A program made the translations under genes and the position numbers. The notes beneath the pieces were generated by a model. It was not told the origin of the DNA. It did not search any database and saw nothing but the letters and a program-made list of their open reading frames with translations. DNA of 64,000 bases from Candidatus Protochlamydia naegleriophila (GTDB lineage Bacteria > Chlamydiota > Chlamydiia > Chlamydiales > Parachlamydiaceae): NCBI RefSeq assembly GCF_001499655.1, contig NZ_LN879502.1, positions 992,001 through 1,056,000 on the forward strand, in the 5' to 3' direction. How positions within the stretch are numbered: the stretch's first letter is position 1; every line of letters starts with the position of its first letter. This document shows, in pieces, positions 26,786 through 36,494 of the stretch.

Positions 26786-27454
26786 AAGCCATCTGCTAGT
26801 TAGTGTGTAAAATTAGTTTTTATATCAGGGTTGCAGAGAAAATTGCACTCATTGAGTCAACATAATGTCATCACGGCTGTTAGGACTTGATTTTGAAAAT
26901 AGCCCCTAACTCAAATCATAGTTCTTATTTATCATTTATCCAGTTGACCTAATATCCAACTGCGAAAAATAATTGCGGTGTTCGCCCAGGAACATGCACA
27001 TCTTGCAAGTAAATGGGCACTCTGAGTGTCCGTGCTATTGTGCGTCTAAGCCCAAATTGCTTTTTTAAGTCTTGTAGCAAATTAGAGTAAAAAACCCTAT
27101 GCATTTTTCTTGTAGGCATTTTGAAAAAAGAAAGCCCCGCTTTCTCGAAGATGGGCACTTAGCCATTCGAACAAATAATTTTGAATGGTTCTGTTGATGT
27201 AAGATTTTAACCTTCAAGTGCTTGAGATTTAATTAAAAATTAATAAAAGCTTTAAAGGATGTTTTCAAAAGCTTGCTAAGTTTCTAATTTCTTTAAGTGA
27301 TAAGTGGAATGCTCTTGAGATTGAAGTTTATTAGTTGTTAATCGCACTTAAAGTAAAACTGTAAAATTTTGTTTGTGTTGACTTTAAATTAAAACTATGA
27401 AAAATATTATTAATGTATTAAATTAATAATCTCTTCTATTAAAAGGTGTTTGAG
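26786..27454. other. long AT-rich intergenic region before the OTU-like pair
   Basis: About 670 bases with one short open frame (26949-27158, minus, 69 residues, basic, ending GRTPQLFFAVGY) that could be a gene remnant but has no good start signal or recognised match. The part from 27180 is strongly AT-rich and should hold the promoter of the first paralog. Confidence 0.45.
26949..27158 (-). CDS. possible short gene or remnant (69 residues)
   Basis: Starts MPIFEKAGLSFFKMPTRKMH and ends VHVPGRTPQLFFAVGY. The frame is clean and the composition protein-like, but no Shine-Dalgarno is seen and no family is recognised. It may be the tail of a decayed gene, since the aromatic C-terminus is unlike random translation. 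Confidence 0.2.
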   Translation of the reverse strand: MPIFEKAGLSFFKMPTRKMHRVFYSNLLQDLKKQFGLRRTIARTLRVPIYLQDVHVPGRTPQLFFAVGY

Positions 27455-30166
27455 ATGATAGATACTTCTGTTAGACCTATTGGGATTAATCCTGATTTTG
27501 TTCCACCGCAACCCGAATCAGTGCTTTCATCGAAGTCACTAGCCTTTATATTGCTCAATGCCATGACGTTTGGAGTTTATGGAAGCATTGAAATTCTTTC
27601 CAAACAACACAAAATAGCAGCTTTGAATTTTAATGGAGACATCCTGCAGCAAAAGGCTCATGCGCTTAACCAGTCTTGGGAAGAGTTAGAAAATAATTTG
27701 AGAGAAGTAAGTGCTCATGTAAATGAGAGTCTGACTAACCCGGAAGCTGATGATCAAAATATTCAGTCTACACTAAATGCGATTGAAGGCCGAAACAATT
27801 ATAATCGTACACGTTTGAGCAATTTGAATGAGAGGCTTGAAAGCAGCGTAGCACGCGTTGCCCTGGACTGTATTGCCTTTTTCGGCCAGCTATTTGTCAA
27901 TGTGATTACCTTAGGCCTTTATGGCGCTTATCAGAATTGTGCGTTAAAAAATCAGATCGAATTAATCACTGCAGAAAATGGCTATATTATTGGGCAAATT
28001 AACCTGTTAAAAGATACTAAGGGTGGCGCCATCGATATGCAAGTCGCGCAATTGCGGGGTATGTTGGCAAGCGAAAGAGAGTTGAAAGAGATCCGTCAAA
28101 TAAATTTAGAAGAAACGCGCGCATCGATTACTCGTTTAAACCAGCAGGTTGAAGCGCTACAATTGGAAACAAGGGAGCTTAGCAATCAGTTTACGGCTGC
28201 AAAAACGACAGATGTACAATTGAGAAAAGCAGTTCAAGATTTAGAGACGCTTTTGAACGGTCACAATAGGGAGCTGAGAAATCTTAATGAAGAACATGAG
28301 AGACTAACAAGATCCGGCAATACGCAAGGGACTGAGGCTAGAAGACTTCAGGGGCAAATCGCTGCTTGCCAGCGAGATATTGAATTGGCTAAGGCTGCTG
28401 CCGATCGCGTGGCTCTCATTCAAAAAGAGGTAAGTCAGCGCAAATTCATCCAATCGAATTGGGGCGAAATCCAAAGGACTCAAAAAAATTTAGGTCCTAT
28501 TGCACCGAAGTATGAAAAGAGGGCTGAGGATGGAGAACTAGCAGGTGCTTATGGGCTTGTAATGGGAGAGGATGATGATGATCTCATGTCCGATTATGCA
28601 AAGCGCTATAATGATAAAAAAACTGCTGTGGAATTAGTTCAAGCAGGCTTTAAATTTGCATTTGATGATTTGCTTGCAAAAGCGCAAGAGACGGATGCCT
28701 ACATTACTTTTAACAAAAGTTCCAAGATTCACCAAAATGTGAAGTATCTCCCCCAAAAGAAAGCCGTTTTCCGACGAATTGTCTGGGACTTTGTTGAAAA
28801 TGCAAGACTGCAACAGGTGGACTGTCATGGCTATGGGCTCAACCTCAACAATAATGACATTTTAATGAGAGCCTCTAATCCCGTACGCGTTCAAACGTAT
28901 CGTGATACCGGAGATGGCCGAGAACTTCAACTGCGTGTACTACTGACTCAGACAGGCGATTTTTCCCCGCCAATGGAAGATCGGGATTTAAGATACGGTA
29001 TCGATCCGCCAAGTGCTAAATGGATTTTTGAACAATTATCTGAAGAAGAGAAAAAGCATCTTTTTAATCTCTTGATGGAGCCTTTGATTGCTAATAATAC
29101 GCAGCAGCTAGTAGATCTGCAAGTCTTCTTAGGGCAAGTAGATAATAAACGCGTTGAGCTTGTAAGAACGGCTTGTGATTTGATATGTGATATGGCTCTG
29201 GCATTGGAGAAAAATTTTGAAGATAAGGGGCTATTGACAGAGCTTTGGTCTGAAAAGGCTAATGCTGAAGATTTATTGCCTTTAGAAAAAGAGCAGATGC
29301 TTATTAACGACTCTCGGGAGCCTGTCTATGTTCAATGGACGCCAAATATGGATTTGCTTTTTGGAGGCGAAGTCGATCTTAATCGCCAGCTTTTTGTTCA
29401 GAATTTCTTTGAGGCGCAACTCCAGTATCAGACAGTTTTCCAATTTATGACACCGGATCTGTTATTGAAACCATTAGCAATAGACGATGATGAGTCATGG
29501 GATAATCCTGTGCGCTGGAATACTCGCATAGTTAACAATGCTTGGGAGTCATCTGCCATGCGTTATGGTATCTCTCATCAATATCATGGAAGTTCATTCG
29601 CAAGCGGTAGTATGCAAGATACTTTATTCGGCAGTCTGTTAACTGTCTTGATGGGACAGCGCGATTCTATCTCGGAACAAATGGTCGTTCAGCTTAGAAA
29701 GTTAGTCGCTGCGAGCTTAGATAACCCTGATACAGCAAGAAAATTTGCTGATCGCATTAGGCAAACTCATACTATAGTAAGACGCGGTACCAACGGGATA
29801 TTTGGAAGAGAGGGGATGACTGTAGAGGAATATCAGAAAGCTTTGGCAGAGGATAGACTTGACAAGTCAAACTATGGTCAAATTGAAATCGAATTGACAG
29901 CCCTCGCTTTTGGTGTCCGAATTGGAGTATTTGTGGCTGGTCAAGAGACAAAAATTGATGAAAACGGTTTGCTGGTCCCAGCTGACAAAGAGCGTTATTT
30001 TGGACCACATACGCAAGAGACATTGTTGTTATACAACAAGTCTGGATCGACTTATTATGGTTTATTTCCGAAATTGAAGAGTCCAGAGATGGGGCATGAG
30101 GCTTATGATGCCATTCAGCAGCTTAGACAGTATTGGTCGTCACGCGAAATAGTAGACCGCGATTAG
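27455..30166 (+). CDS. large protein with two hydrophobic segments, coiled coil and OTU-like C-terminus (paralog 1)
   Basis: Nine hundred three residues from ATG 27455, preceded by AAAAGG at eight bases; a GTG at 27446 is possible. Two hydrophobic segments (about 28-47 and 138-157) each end in a similar motif (TFGVYGSIEI; TLGLYGAYQN). A long coiled coil follows (about 195-335), then a conserved middle domain (LGPIAPKYEK to the KTAVELVQAGF block). The C-terminal 200 residues resemble an OTU cysteine protease: QDTLFGSLLTVLM around 721, IEIELTALAFGVRIGVFV around 808, and GPHTQETLLLYNKSGSTYYG near the end. OTU enzymes have D-x-x-C-L-F and a C-terminal H-Y; here the Cys position is Thr723 and the His position appears to be Thr. 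It may be an inactive pseudo-enzyme. It is a tandem paralog of the next gene. Confidence 0.8.
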   Translation: MIDTSVRPIGINPDFVPPQPESVLSSKSLAFILLNAMTFGVYGSIEILSKQHKIAALNFNGDILQQKAHALNQSWEELENNLREVSAHVNESLTNPEADDQNIQSTLNAIEGRNNYNRTRLSNLNERLESSVARVALDCIAFFGQLFVNVITLGLYGAYQNCALKNQIELITAENGYIIGQINLLKDTKGGAIDMQVAQLRGMLASERELKEIRQINLEETRASITRLNQQVEALQLETRELSNQFTAAKTTDVQLRKAVQDLETLLNGHNRELRNLNEEHERLTRSGNTQGTEARRLQGQIAACQRDIELAKAAADRVALIQKEVSQRKFIQSNWGEIQRTQKNLGPIAPKYEKRAEDGELAGAYGLVMGEDDDDLMSDYAKRYNDKKTAVELVQAGFKFAFDDLLAKAQETDAYITFNKSSKIHQNVKYLPQKKAVFRRIVWDFVENARLQQVDCHGYGLNLNNNDILMRASNPVRVQTYRDTGDGRELQLRVLLTQTGDFSPPMEDRDLRYGIDPPSAKWIFEQLSEEEKKHLFNLLMEPLIANNTQQLVDLQVFLGQVDNKRVELVRTACDLICDMALALEKNFEDKGLLTELWSEKANAEDLLPLEKEQMLINDSREPVYVQWTPNMDLLFGGEVDLNRQLFVQNFFEAQLQYQTVFQFMTPDLLLKPLAIDDDESWDNPVRWNTRIVNNAWESSAMRYGISHQYHGSSFASGSMQDTLFGSLLTVLMGQRDSISEQMVVQLRKLVAASLDNPDTARKFADRIRQTHTIVRRGTNGIFGREGMTVEEYQKALAEDRLDKSNYGQIEIELTALAFGVRIGVFVAGQETKIDENGLLVPADKERYFGPHTQETLLLYNKSGSTYYGLFPKLKSPEMGHEAYDAIQQLRQYWSSREIVDRD

Positions 30167-30182
30167 TAGAATTTAAAAGGGA

Positions 30183-30212
30183 CTAAAAAGTCGCTTAGTG
30201 CGGCTTTTTAGA
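30183..30212 (+). terminator. hairpin between the paralogs
   Basis: CTAAAAAGTCGC and GCGGCTTTTTAG pair over 12 positions (one G-T wobble) 17 bases after the stop of paralog 1. It could terminate or attenuate transcription into paralog 2. Confidence 0.65.
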
Positions 30213-30277
30213 CTCTCTGTTTAATAAATAATTATAATATTAGTTTAGTTAACGAGCTGTATACAAGAAGGAAGTGT

Positions 30278-33004
30278 ATGATTAGCCAATTGCGTCCAAT
30301 TGAAACAAGAGACTTTCAAATCCCAACTACCACCTCTCCCTTTTCTTTCGAGTCTTTTTCATTCCTATTCTTTAACATCATTAGTTTGGGAGTTTACGGA
30401 ACAATCCAGAGTCTTGCAAAAGATCATAAAATTAAAGAACTCCATCTAAAGCAACAACATCTGCAAGCACAAGCAGCAAGAATATTCGGACAATTTGATC
30501 GTTTAAATGCAGAGATTCATGAGATCAGAAGGCGGTTGAACCGAGATGAAACTGGCGAAGCTGTGGCAGCTGCAATCGATAACTTGGAACTTCGAGTTAT
30601 AGATGTAGCAAACCTAACAGAGCTGGATCACCAGATCACTCAGGTAGCTACACCCTTTATTCAGTTAGTGGGCATTTTACTGTCAAATATTGTGACAGGT
30701 GGATTGTATGGGATGTTTCAAAATTCCAATCAAAATTCACGTCTAGCGACCTTAGAGGCTCATAATGAGCAGATTAAAGAAGTCGTAGAGGAAAAGAGAC
30801 AAGCTCATGCAACAAGCATTGAAAGTCAATTGAATACCTTAAGAGTAAATTTGCGCATTTCACAAGAAAAAAAAGAAGTGATGCAAAGCGAAGTTGGGCA
30901 AGCATTTTTTGGTAAAAAAGAAGCTGAAAGGAATGCAAGCCGACTCGAGCAAGAGAAAGAAGAGCTTACTCAGAGGCTTACAAGCTTAGAAGCTAATGAG
31001 GCCCACTTAAGACGCAATCAGCTTCAATTGAATGAAAGTATTGTTCAAAGAGGCAATGAACTGGAAGCTGCAAAACAACGCAATGCTGAATTGCGTTCAG
31101 AAAGGGCGCGAGAACTCAATGGAATGTCGATTTCTCAATTGAGAATGGAAGCACAGCAATTGGGAGAAGAAGCAACAAGAGTCCAGTCGGCGTTTAATAA
31201 AGAGCAAAGCTTAAACTTAGAACTCACAGGATTGCGTCAAGTTTCTTTGAATGACGTGCAACGCGCTCACCTTGAGCTTGGGCCTATTCCTTTGAAATGT
31301 CCTGGAAGTGGTGAAATTGCAGGTGATTATGGTCTTGGCGTTGAAGATGGCGAGGAAGAACGATGGACTGATTATACGAAGCGTTATGCAGGTAAAAAAA
31401 CGGCTGCAGAGCTTATGCATACAAGTTTAGAATTTGCATTTGACGATTTAATCGAGATGGCTAAGAAGGATAATCCAAAAATCAATTGGAACGCGAGTGC
31501 TTCTATCTGGTACGACACGGAAGGGAAATACACAGAGAATAAAAGTGCGCTTTATCGTCACATGGTATGGGACTTTATCTCCCATTCAAGCCTCATTCAA
31601 GTTGATCAGCACTCTTATGCTCTCAGGCTTAATAATGAGGGGGTAACAATGGCCTCTTCTATGCCAGTGCGCTGCATGAAAGGCGTGCGCGAGACTAGAG
31701 TGGAGAGTGAGGTAGAGGGGCGCAAGGTCGTAGAGACTCAGCGTGAAGTAGAGGTATGTGTATTGCCAACCATTATCGATGACTTTACTCCTGCTATCGG
31801 AGATTTGTCATTGCCGTTCGGAATAGATCCTTTGAGTGCTAAACGGATATTTGCTCAGCTTTCAGAAGATGAAAAAGGACATCTTCAAAACCTGTTATTG
31901 GATCCTCTTATCGCACATGAGCATCCAGATTTGCAGGGCACAAAAGCATTTATGCGTAGCGGGGCTTCCGGACGTGTGAAACTTGTGCAGAATGCTTATG
32001 AATTGATCTGTGATATCGCCCTCGCAATCGAGAAAAATTTTGCGAACAAGGGATTGGGGCAAACATTGGGTGGAAAAGCAGATGATTACGATCTGGAACC
32101 TTTTCATAAAGAAGAGGTGCAAGCGCCTATTGTTGATCAGCCTGTTCAACCGGCAAACCCGATTGTAGAATGGACTCCTGATCTAGAAGCCCTTAAAGTT
32201 AAAACGTCAAATAGGTTTTCCCCTTATTCGCAAGAAGATTTTGCGACTACAATTCAAGGCTCTGTCAGCATGTATAAAACGATTTATGCTGGAATGTCAA
32301 AGAAGGTTATCGATAATCCGAATAACATTCTCTACACGTCAAGCACAAGCGATCAGCAATTAGGAAACCTCGAGATTAAGGGATTGTTAAATCAGTTTAT
32401 CTATAAGCACCCTATGTATAATAGTCATGGATGTTTAATGTCAGCGATGACCTCCATCCTTATGACAGATACTTCTAAGGCCCATGGTTCAACTACGCAG
32501 AAACTAAAAAATGCGATGGCTGCATACTTAGATGTCAAAGAAAATGCCGACCGTTTTGCGAATAAAATTGCGGCTAATCATAGCAGAACTAGCCGCCCTG
32601 TTCAAGGTAGAATGACTGCCGAGGAATACGAGCCAATCTTAGAACAATGGTTGCAAAAGAACGTTAAGGACTATCAATCTTGGTTGCTAAATGGGGGTTT
32701 AATTAGCACTAGCAATTTGGGCGACGTCGAAATTGAACTGGTAGCTAATTTGATAGGCGTGCGCATCGCCGTCTTCTATCCAGGACAGCCAACTAAATTG
32801 AATGAGTTTGGATTGACTGTTCCTGCCGATGAACGCTTTTATTATGGTCCAAATACGAAAGAAACCCTGTATCTTTACAACAGCACGGGATGTACCTACG
32901 CTGGGTTGTGGCCAAAAATGAAAACGAATGAATTTGCATCGGAAGAAATGAAAACGGCAGCGCGCTCGCTTTCGACTTATGTAACCACTTTTTCTACAAG
33001 CTAA
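30278..33004 (+). CDS. large protein with two hydrophobic segments, coiled coil and OTU-like C-terminus (paralog 2)
   Basis: Nine hundred eight residues, ATG 30278 preceded by AGAAGGAAGTGT. It has the same order as paralog 1: hydrophobic segments (about 25-47 and 125-148, the latter ending GGLYGMFQNS), coiled coil (about 170-310), middle domain (LGPIPLKCPGSGEIAGDYGL, KKTAAELMHTSLEFAFDDL), and a C-terminal OTU-like part. Here the OTU nucleophile position is Cys719 (SHGCLMSAMTSILM). VEIELVANLIGVRIAVF lies near 817. The final block reads GPNTKETLYLYNSTGCTYAG, where OTU proteases normally have His before Tyr; it is Thr here. The fold assignment is from pattern only. Membrane-facing topology plus an OTU-like domain suggests a host ubiquitin-directed effector or decoy. 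Confidence 0.8.
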   Translation: MISQLRPIETRDFQIPTTTSPFSFESFSFLFFNIISLGVYGTIQSLAKDHKIKELHLKQQHLQAQAARIFGQFDRLNAEIHEIRRRLNRDETGEAVAAAIDNLELRVIDVANLTELDHQITQVATPFIQLVGILLSNIVTGGLYGMFQNSNQNSRLATLEAHNEQIKEVVEEKRQAHATSIESQLNTLRVNLRISQEKKEVMQSEVGQAFFGKKEAERNASRLEQEKEELTQRLTSLEANEAHLRRNQLQLNESIVQRGNELEAAKQRNAELRSERARELNGMSISQLRMEAQQLGEEATRVQSAFNKEQSLNLELTGLRQVSLNDVQRAHLELGPIPLKCPGSGEIAGDYGLGVEDGEEERWTDYTKRYAGKKTAAELMHTSLEFAFDDLIEMAKKDNPKINWNASASIWYDTEGKYTENKSALYRHMVWDFISHSSLIQVDQHSYALRLNNEGVTMASSMPVRCMKGVRETRVESEVEGRKVVETQREVEVCVLPTIIDDFTPAIGDLSLPFGIDPLSAKRIFAQLSEDEKGHLQNLLLDPLIAHEHPDLQGTKAFMRSGASGRVKLVQNAYELICDIALAIEKNFANKGLGQTLGGKADDYDLEPFHKEEVQAPIVDQPVQPANPIVEWTPDLEALKVKTSNRFSPYSQEDFATTIQGSVSMYKTIYAGMSKKVIDNPNNILYTSSTSDQQLGNLEIKGLLNQFIYKHPMYNSHGCLMSAMTSILMTDTSKAHGSTTQKLKNAMAAYLDVKENADRFANKIAANHSRTSRPVQGRMTAEEYEPILEQWLQKNVKDYQSWLLNGGLISTSNLGDVEIELVANLIGVRIAVFYPGQPTKLNEFGLTVPADERFYYGPNTKETLYLYNSTGCTYAGLWPKMKTNEFASEEMKTAARSLSTYVTTFSTS

Positions 33005-33036
33005 TCGTTGCGCTCAAAACTTCGAGTCTGCTTTAA

Positions 33037-33071
33037 GACCCCATTCACATTGCTGTGATTGGGGTCTTTGT
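33037..33071 (+). terminator. terminator after paralog 2
   Basis: AAGACCCCATTCACA pairs with TGTGATTGGGGTCTT, with one mismatch or bulge, followed by TGTCTTT. Confidence 0.7.
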
Positions 33072-33286
33072 CTTTAAACCCGATCTAGTCTTTTAAAGAG
33101 CCTCACGGATTGAACTCGAAGTGCCTATCATTTTTGCTTCACAATAAAGAAGAGATTCTCTAGCCCTATCTTTCCTCCACTTCAGAAAAATCGGTGTAAG
33201 CGACCTAAAAATAAAAGATATAGAATTTTTTTGCGGAATAACACTAGGCGCACTATAGTAGGCTCATTTAAGAATGAGGAGCGACT

Positions 33287-34273
33287 ATGCCAAAACCTTT
33301 GAAAATTGCCGTGACAGGTGGAGCTGGACAGATTGCCTACAGCCTCTTGTTTAGAATTGCATGTGGAGATTTATTTGGACTCGACCAACCCATTGCGTTG
33401 CAAATTTTAGAAGTGCCGGCGGCTTTGCAAGCCCTAGAAGGGGTGCGGATGGAGCTGGAGGATGGGGCTTATCCGCTTTTGACCTCCATTCGCGTGACTG
33501 CCGATCCTTATCAAGCCTTTGAGGGAGTTCATTATGCTCTTCTGATTGGAGCTAAGCCAAGAGGGCCCGGAATGGAAAGAGGGGATTTGCTTCAAGAGAA
33601 TGGAAAAATTTTTATCGAGCAAGGACGTGCCTTAAATGAGGTTGCAGATCCTTCAGTGAAGATTTTTGTTGTTGGCAATCCTTGCAACACGAACTGCCTG
33701 ATTGCCATGCAGCATGCTCCGCGCATTCCGAAAGAAAATTTCTACGCGATGACGCGGCTTGACCAGAACCGCGCGACCTTTCTCCTTGCTCAAAAAGCTG
33801 AGGTTCCCATAACAGCCGTCTCCAATGTGACCATTTGGGGAAATCACTCTGCGACTCAAGTGCCAGACTTTATGCATGCCAAGATCGGTGGTAGTCCGGT
33901 AGAGTCCGTGATCCGTGATCGCGAATGGCTAGAAAATGATTTTATTAGTTTGGTTCAAAAGAGGGGAGCGGCCATTATCCAGGCTCGAGGTAAGTCTTCA
34001 GCTGCTTCTGCTGCCAGTGCGTTGATTGATGCGATTCGGGATCGCTTTTTTCCAACACCCGAAGGAAAATGGTTTTCTGCAAGCATTTGCTCTGATGGGA
34101 ATCCTTATGGGATGGAAGAGGGGTTGATTTTTTCATTTCCGTGTCGTACAGGGGCCGATGGCAAGATTTCCATTGTACCTGGGCTAGCATTGGATTCATT
34201 TTTGGAAAAGAAGCTGAAAATGACGGAGAAGGAATTAAAAGAAGAAAGAGACCTTGTTAAAGCAGTCAAATAA
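33287..34273 (+). CDS. mdh: malate dehydrogenase
   Basis: NAD-dependent oxidation of malate to oxaloacetate in the TCA cycle. The 328 residues carry the nucleotide-binding [13 protein letters not shown] (9-21) and the longer MDH type with an LDH-like fold. Substrate-binding TRLDQNRA at 156-163 contains the catalytic Asp159 and Arg162; the catalytic His187 is in [27 protein letters not shown] is the mobile loop. ATG with GAGGAGCG upstream. It is followed after 26 bases by citrate synthase, so the two enzymes that act in sequence are made together. Confidence 0.97.
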   Translation: MPKPLKIAVTGGAGQIAYSLLFRIACGDLFGLDQPIALQILEVPAALQALEGVRMELEDGAYPLLTSIRVTADPYQAFEGVHYALLIGAKPRGPGMERGDLLQENGKIFIEQGRALNEVADPSVKIFVVGNPCNTNCLIAMQHAPRIPKENFYAMTRLDQNRATFLLAQKAEVPITAVSNVTIWGNHSATQVPDFMHAKIGGSPVESVIRDREWLENDFISLVQKRGAAIIQARGKSSAASAASALIDAIRDRFFPTPEGKWFSASICSDGNPYGMEEGLIFSFPCRTGADGKISIVPGLALDSFLEKKLKMTEKELKEERDLVKAVK

Positions 34274-34299
34274 CAGTCTCCAATAGATAAGGAGTAGCC

Positions 34300-35469
34300 A
34301 TGTCTGAAGTACTTTTTGAGGTGACGAAGGATAATTTGGAAACAGGGTTAAGAGGGTATCCAGTAGGGTATTGCACAACTTCGAGTGTAGATCCTGTTAA
34401 AGGCCTCTTTTATGTGGGGCATCCCGTTTCTGAACTCGACAGCTGGGAGCCTGAGCAGGTCATTTATCTGTTGAATCATGGTCGTGTAGGGACAGCTGAT
34501 GAGGTAGCAAAGTTTACTGAAGAGTTGAGAGGACGCTCAAAGTGTGTACCGGAATTGATTAAATCCATTCAGCAACTACCCAAGAATGGACATCCCATGA
34601 AGTTGTTTTCTGCAGCCCTTCTATTGGCAGGAACTTTTGAGGGGAAAAATGATTACCGGGAAGACTGCCTAAATCTAATTGCTCAAGTGCCAGAAATCGC
34701 CGCAACGGTGATCAACCACCATGCAGGTTGGGGAGCAACAAATCCCTCTAAACCAGAGCTTGGCTACATGGAAAATTTTACCCAAATGTTGAAAGTTCCC
34801 AATGGAAACAAAGAGGAGCTGACCCGGGCTTTTAAACTGTTTAATATTCTACATTATGACCATGGGGGCGGAAACTTATCTGCCTTTGTGGGGAAAGCTG
34901 TAGCTTCAGGCTTAGAAGACCTTTATGGTTCCATTTCTGCTGCCATGTGCGCACTTGCGGGGCCTCGCCACGGCAAAGCCAATCAAGATTGTTTAACATT
35001 TGTGCATGGACTCGTCCAAGAATTAGGCGAGGGTGCGGATGAAGCTCAGGTTGAGCAAGCTATACGCGATCGTTTAGAAAAAAAAGAGCTGGTCTTTGGA
35101 TTTGGCCATGCAGTTTTGAGGGTAGAGGATCCAAGAGCTACCCTGCTTTATCAAGTTGCCGATCAGTACTACCCCAATCACCCGCTTGTTAAAATGGCCC
35201 GCTTGCTGCGAAGTGCCGGAACTAAAGTTTTAAAGGAAAATCCCAAAATTTCTGACCCTTATCCAAATGTGGACGCTATCTCGGGAATTTTATTGACGGC
35301 AGCCGGTTTCCCTTATCCCGATTATTACACGGTCTTATTCGGGCTCGCCCGGGTGGTTGGAATCGGCAGGCAAATTGTTTATGAGCGCGAAGAGGCGAGG
35401 GAGGGCAAAGGGACACCCATTATCAGACCTAAGTACTTCTTTAAGGCGAAGGAAGAGTTGGCGGGGTAA
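34300..35469 (+). CDS. gltA: citrate synthase
   Basis: Condenses oxaloacetate with acetyl-CoA. Three hundred eighty-nine residues. The catalytic triad is present: His224 in LAGPRHGKANQ, His270 in FGFGHAVLRVEDPR, and Asp325 in YPNVDAISGILL. The length and TAAGFPYPDYYTVLFGLARV near the C-terminus match the type I (eukaryote-like) branch more than the E. coli hexameric type. Preceded by AAGGAGTAGCC. Animal-pathogen Chlamydiaceae lack this enzyme, so its presence fits an environmental chlamydia with a fuller TCA cycle. Downstream of mdh in one operon. Confidence 0.95.
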   Translation: MSEVLFEVTKDNLETGLRGYPVGYCTTSSVDPVKGLFYVGHPVSELDSWEPEQVIYLLNHGRVGTADEVAKFTEELRGRSKCVPELIKSIQQLPKNGHPMKLFSAALLLAGTFEGKNDYREDCLNLIAQVPEIAATVINHHAGWGATNPSKPELGYMENFTQMLKVPNGNKEELTRAFKLFNILHYDHGGGNLSAFVGKAVASGLEDLYGSISAAMCALAGPRHGKANQDCLTFVHGLVQELGEGADEAQVEQAIRDRLEKKELVFGFGHAVLRVEDPRATLLYQVADQYYPNHPLVKMARLLRSAGTKVLKENPKISDPYPNVDAISGILLTAAGFPYPDYYTVLFGLARVVGIGRQIVYEREEAREGKGTPIIRPKYFFKAKEELAG

Positions 35470-35560
35470 AAAATAGCACCAAGGCTCTATTAAGGGGTTT
35501 TGGTGCCAAAACGGCTAAGATTTAGCAGGACAAATTGCTTGCCATGCGATACAATACCTA

Positions 35561-35602
35561 AGTTTCAGCCCAATTACCTTCATAGGAGCCGTTGGGTTTT
35601 AA
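35561..35602. repeat. hairpin-forming dispersed element, copy D (inverted)
   Basis: Read on the minus strand, this is AAAACCCAACGGCT then CCTATGAAGGTAATTGGGC, which matches copy B (13276-13327) in the arm start (AAACCC-AC) and the loop (CCTATGAAG). CAGCCCAA pairs with TTGGGTT in the + direction. It lies 90 bases after citrate synthase, where it may also serve as a terminator. Confidence 0.45.
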
Positions 35603-35644
35603 GAGGGTAATCAGCCAGCCCTAAAGTCCTAAATCCTTTAGTTA

Positions 35645-36484
35645 ATGAGAGTAAAGACCGCGATGGATTTTAATGCAATGTCCTTCATTTTTAACCGAGC
35701 CCTTTCTTTAACATTTGCCAAAAAGAAGCTTCTCTTAGTCTTTTGCATACTAGCTTTAAGTGGAGTCTTAATTGTTTTTTTTAGAGGCTTGGCTTTGCAT
35801 GCTGGACAATGGGTTCAATTGAGTTTGACTTTCCTGCCCATTTTTATTTGTGCGGGCATTTTGCTTTCGACCGGAATCATGCTGATTCGCATCTATCATG
35901 ATGAAGTCAAAAAACGGGAGGTCAACTATTGGGGTATTTTAGCTAATTCGTGGGAAGTCATTATTGGTGCCTCTTATTTTGCCATTCCAATTATCTTAAG
36001 TTATTTACTGCTTTGGATTTTACTGGGCATTTTTGTGCTTTTACAGGAGATGCCTGCAGTTGGTGAACTTTTTAGTCTCATTTTAGCGTTTGCCCCTTTT
36101 CTTATTAACCTGGGTACGCTGATTTTGTGCTTGATTAGCTTGTTGATTCTGTTTTTTGTTGCCCCAATTATTGCTTTGAAAGGAATGGAAAAAGGGGCTG
36201 TGTTTCAAATGACGATTAAGCGTTTAGAGCAAAATCCCTTCAATAATATGATTTTGGTCTTTTTATCTTTATTGCCAGTGGCCTTCATTTTGGGATTATT
36301 GACCCTTGCTGCCTGGATTACGGGCGCCATTTGTTTGGATTGTCAGACGCCTGTACACACCGTGCTTAAATGGTTTTTCATTATGCTTCCTTTCACTGCC
36401 TTTTTAACCCCTCCCGTCATTTTCTTTTTTAATTTTGCGGCTGAGGCCCATGTGTTGATGCAAAAGCTGCAGCGCCAAGACTAG
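35645..36484 (+). CDS. multi-pass membrane protein, unknown
   Basis: Two hundred seventy-nine residues if started at ATG 35645; ATG 35663 or 35675 are alternatives and none has a strong ribosome site. Five or six membrane segments (around 28-50, 60-85, 105-135, 145-178, 200-225, 240-265). A short charged loop KGMEKGAVFQMTIKRLEQNP lies between segments. No family recognised. Its location after mdh-gltA does not reveal a role. It could belong to the bacterial glycerophosphoryl- or DUF975-like membrane proteins, but that is a guess. Confidence 0.7.
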   Translation: MRVKTAMDFNAMSFIFNRALSLTFAKKKLLLVFCILALSGVLIVFFRGLALHAGQWVQLSLTFLPIFICAGILLSTGIMLIRIYHDEVKKREVNYWGILANSWEVIIGASYFAIPIILSYLLLWILLGIFVLLQEMPAVGELFSLILAFAPFLINLGTLILCLISLLILFFVAPIIALKGMEKGAVFQMTIKRLEQNPFNNMILVFLSLLPVAFILGLLTLAAWITGAICLDCQTPVHTVLKWFFIMLPFTAFLTPPVIFFFNFAAEAHVLMQKLQRQD

Positions 36485-36494
36485 CCAATCTCAG

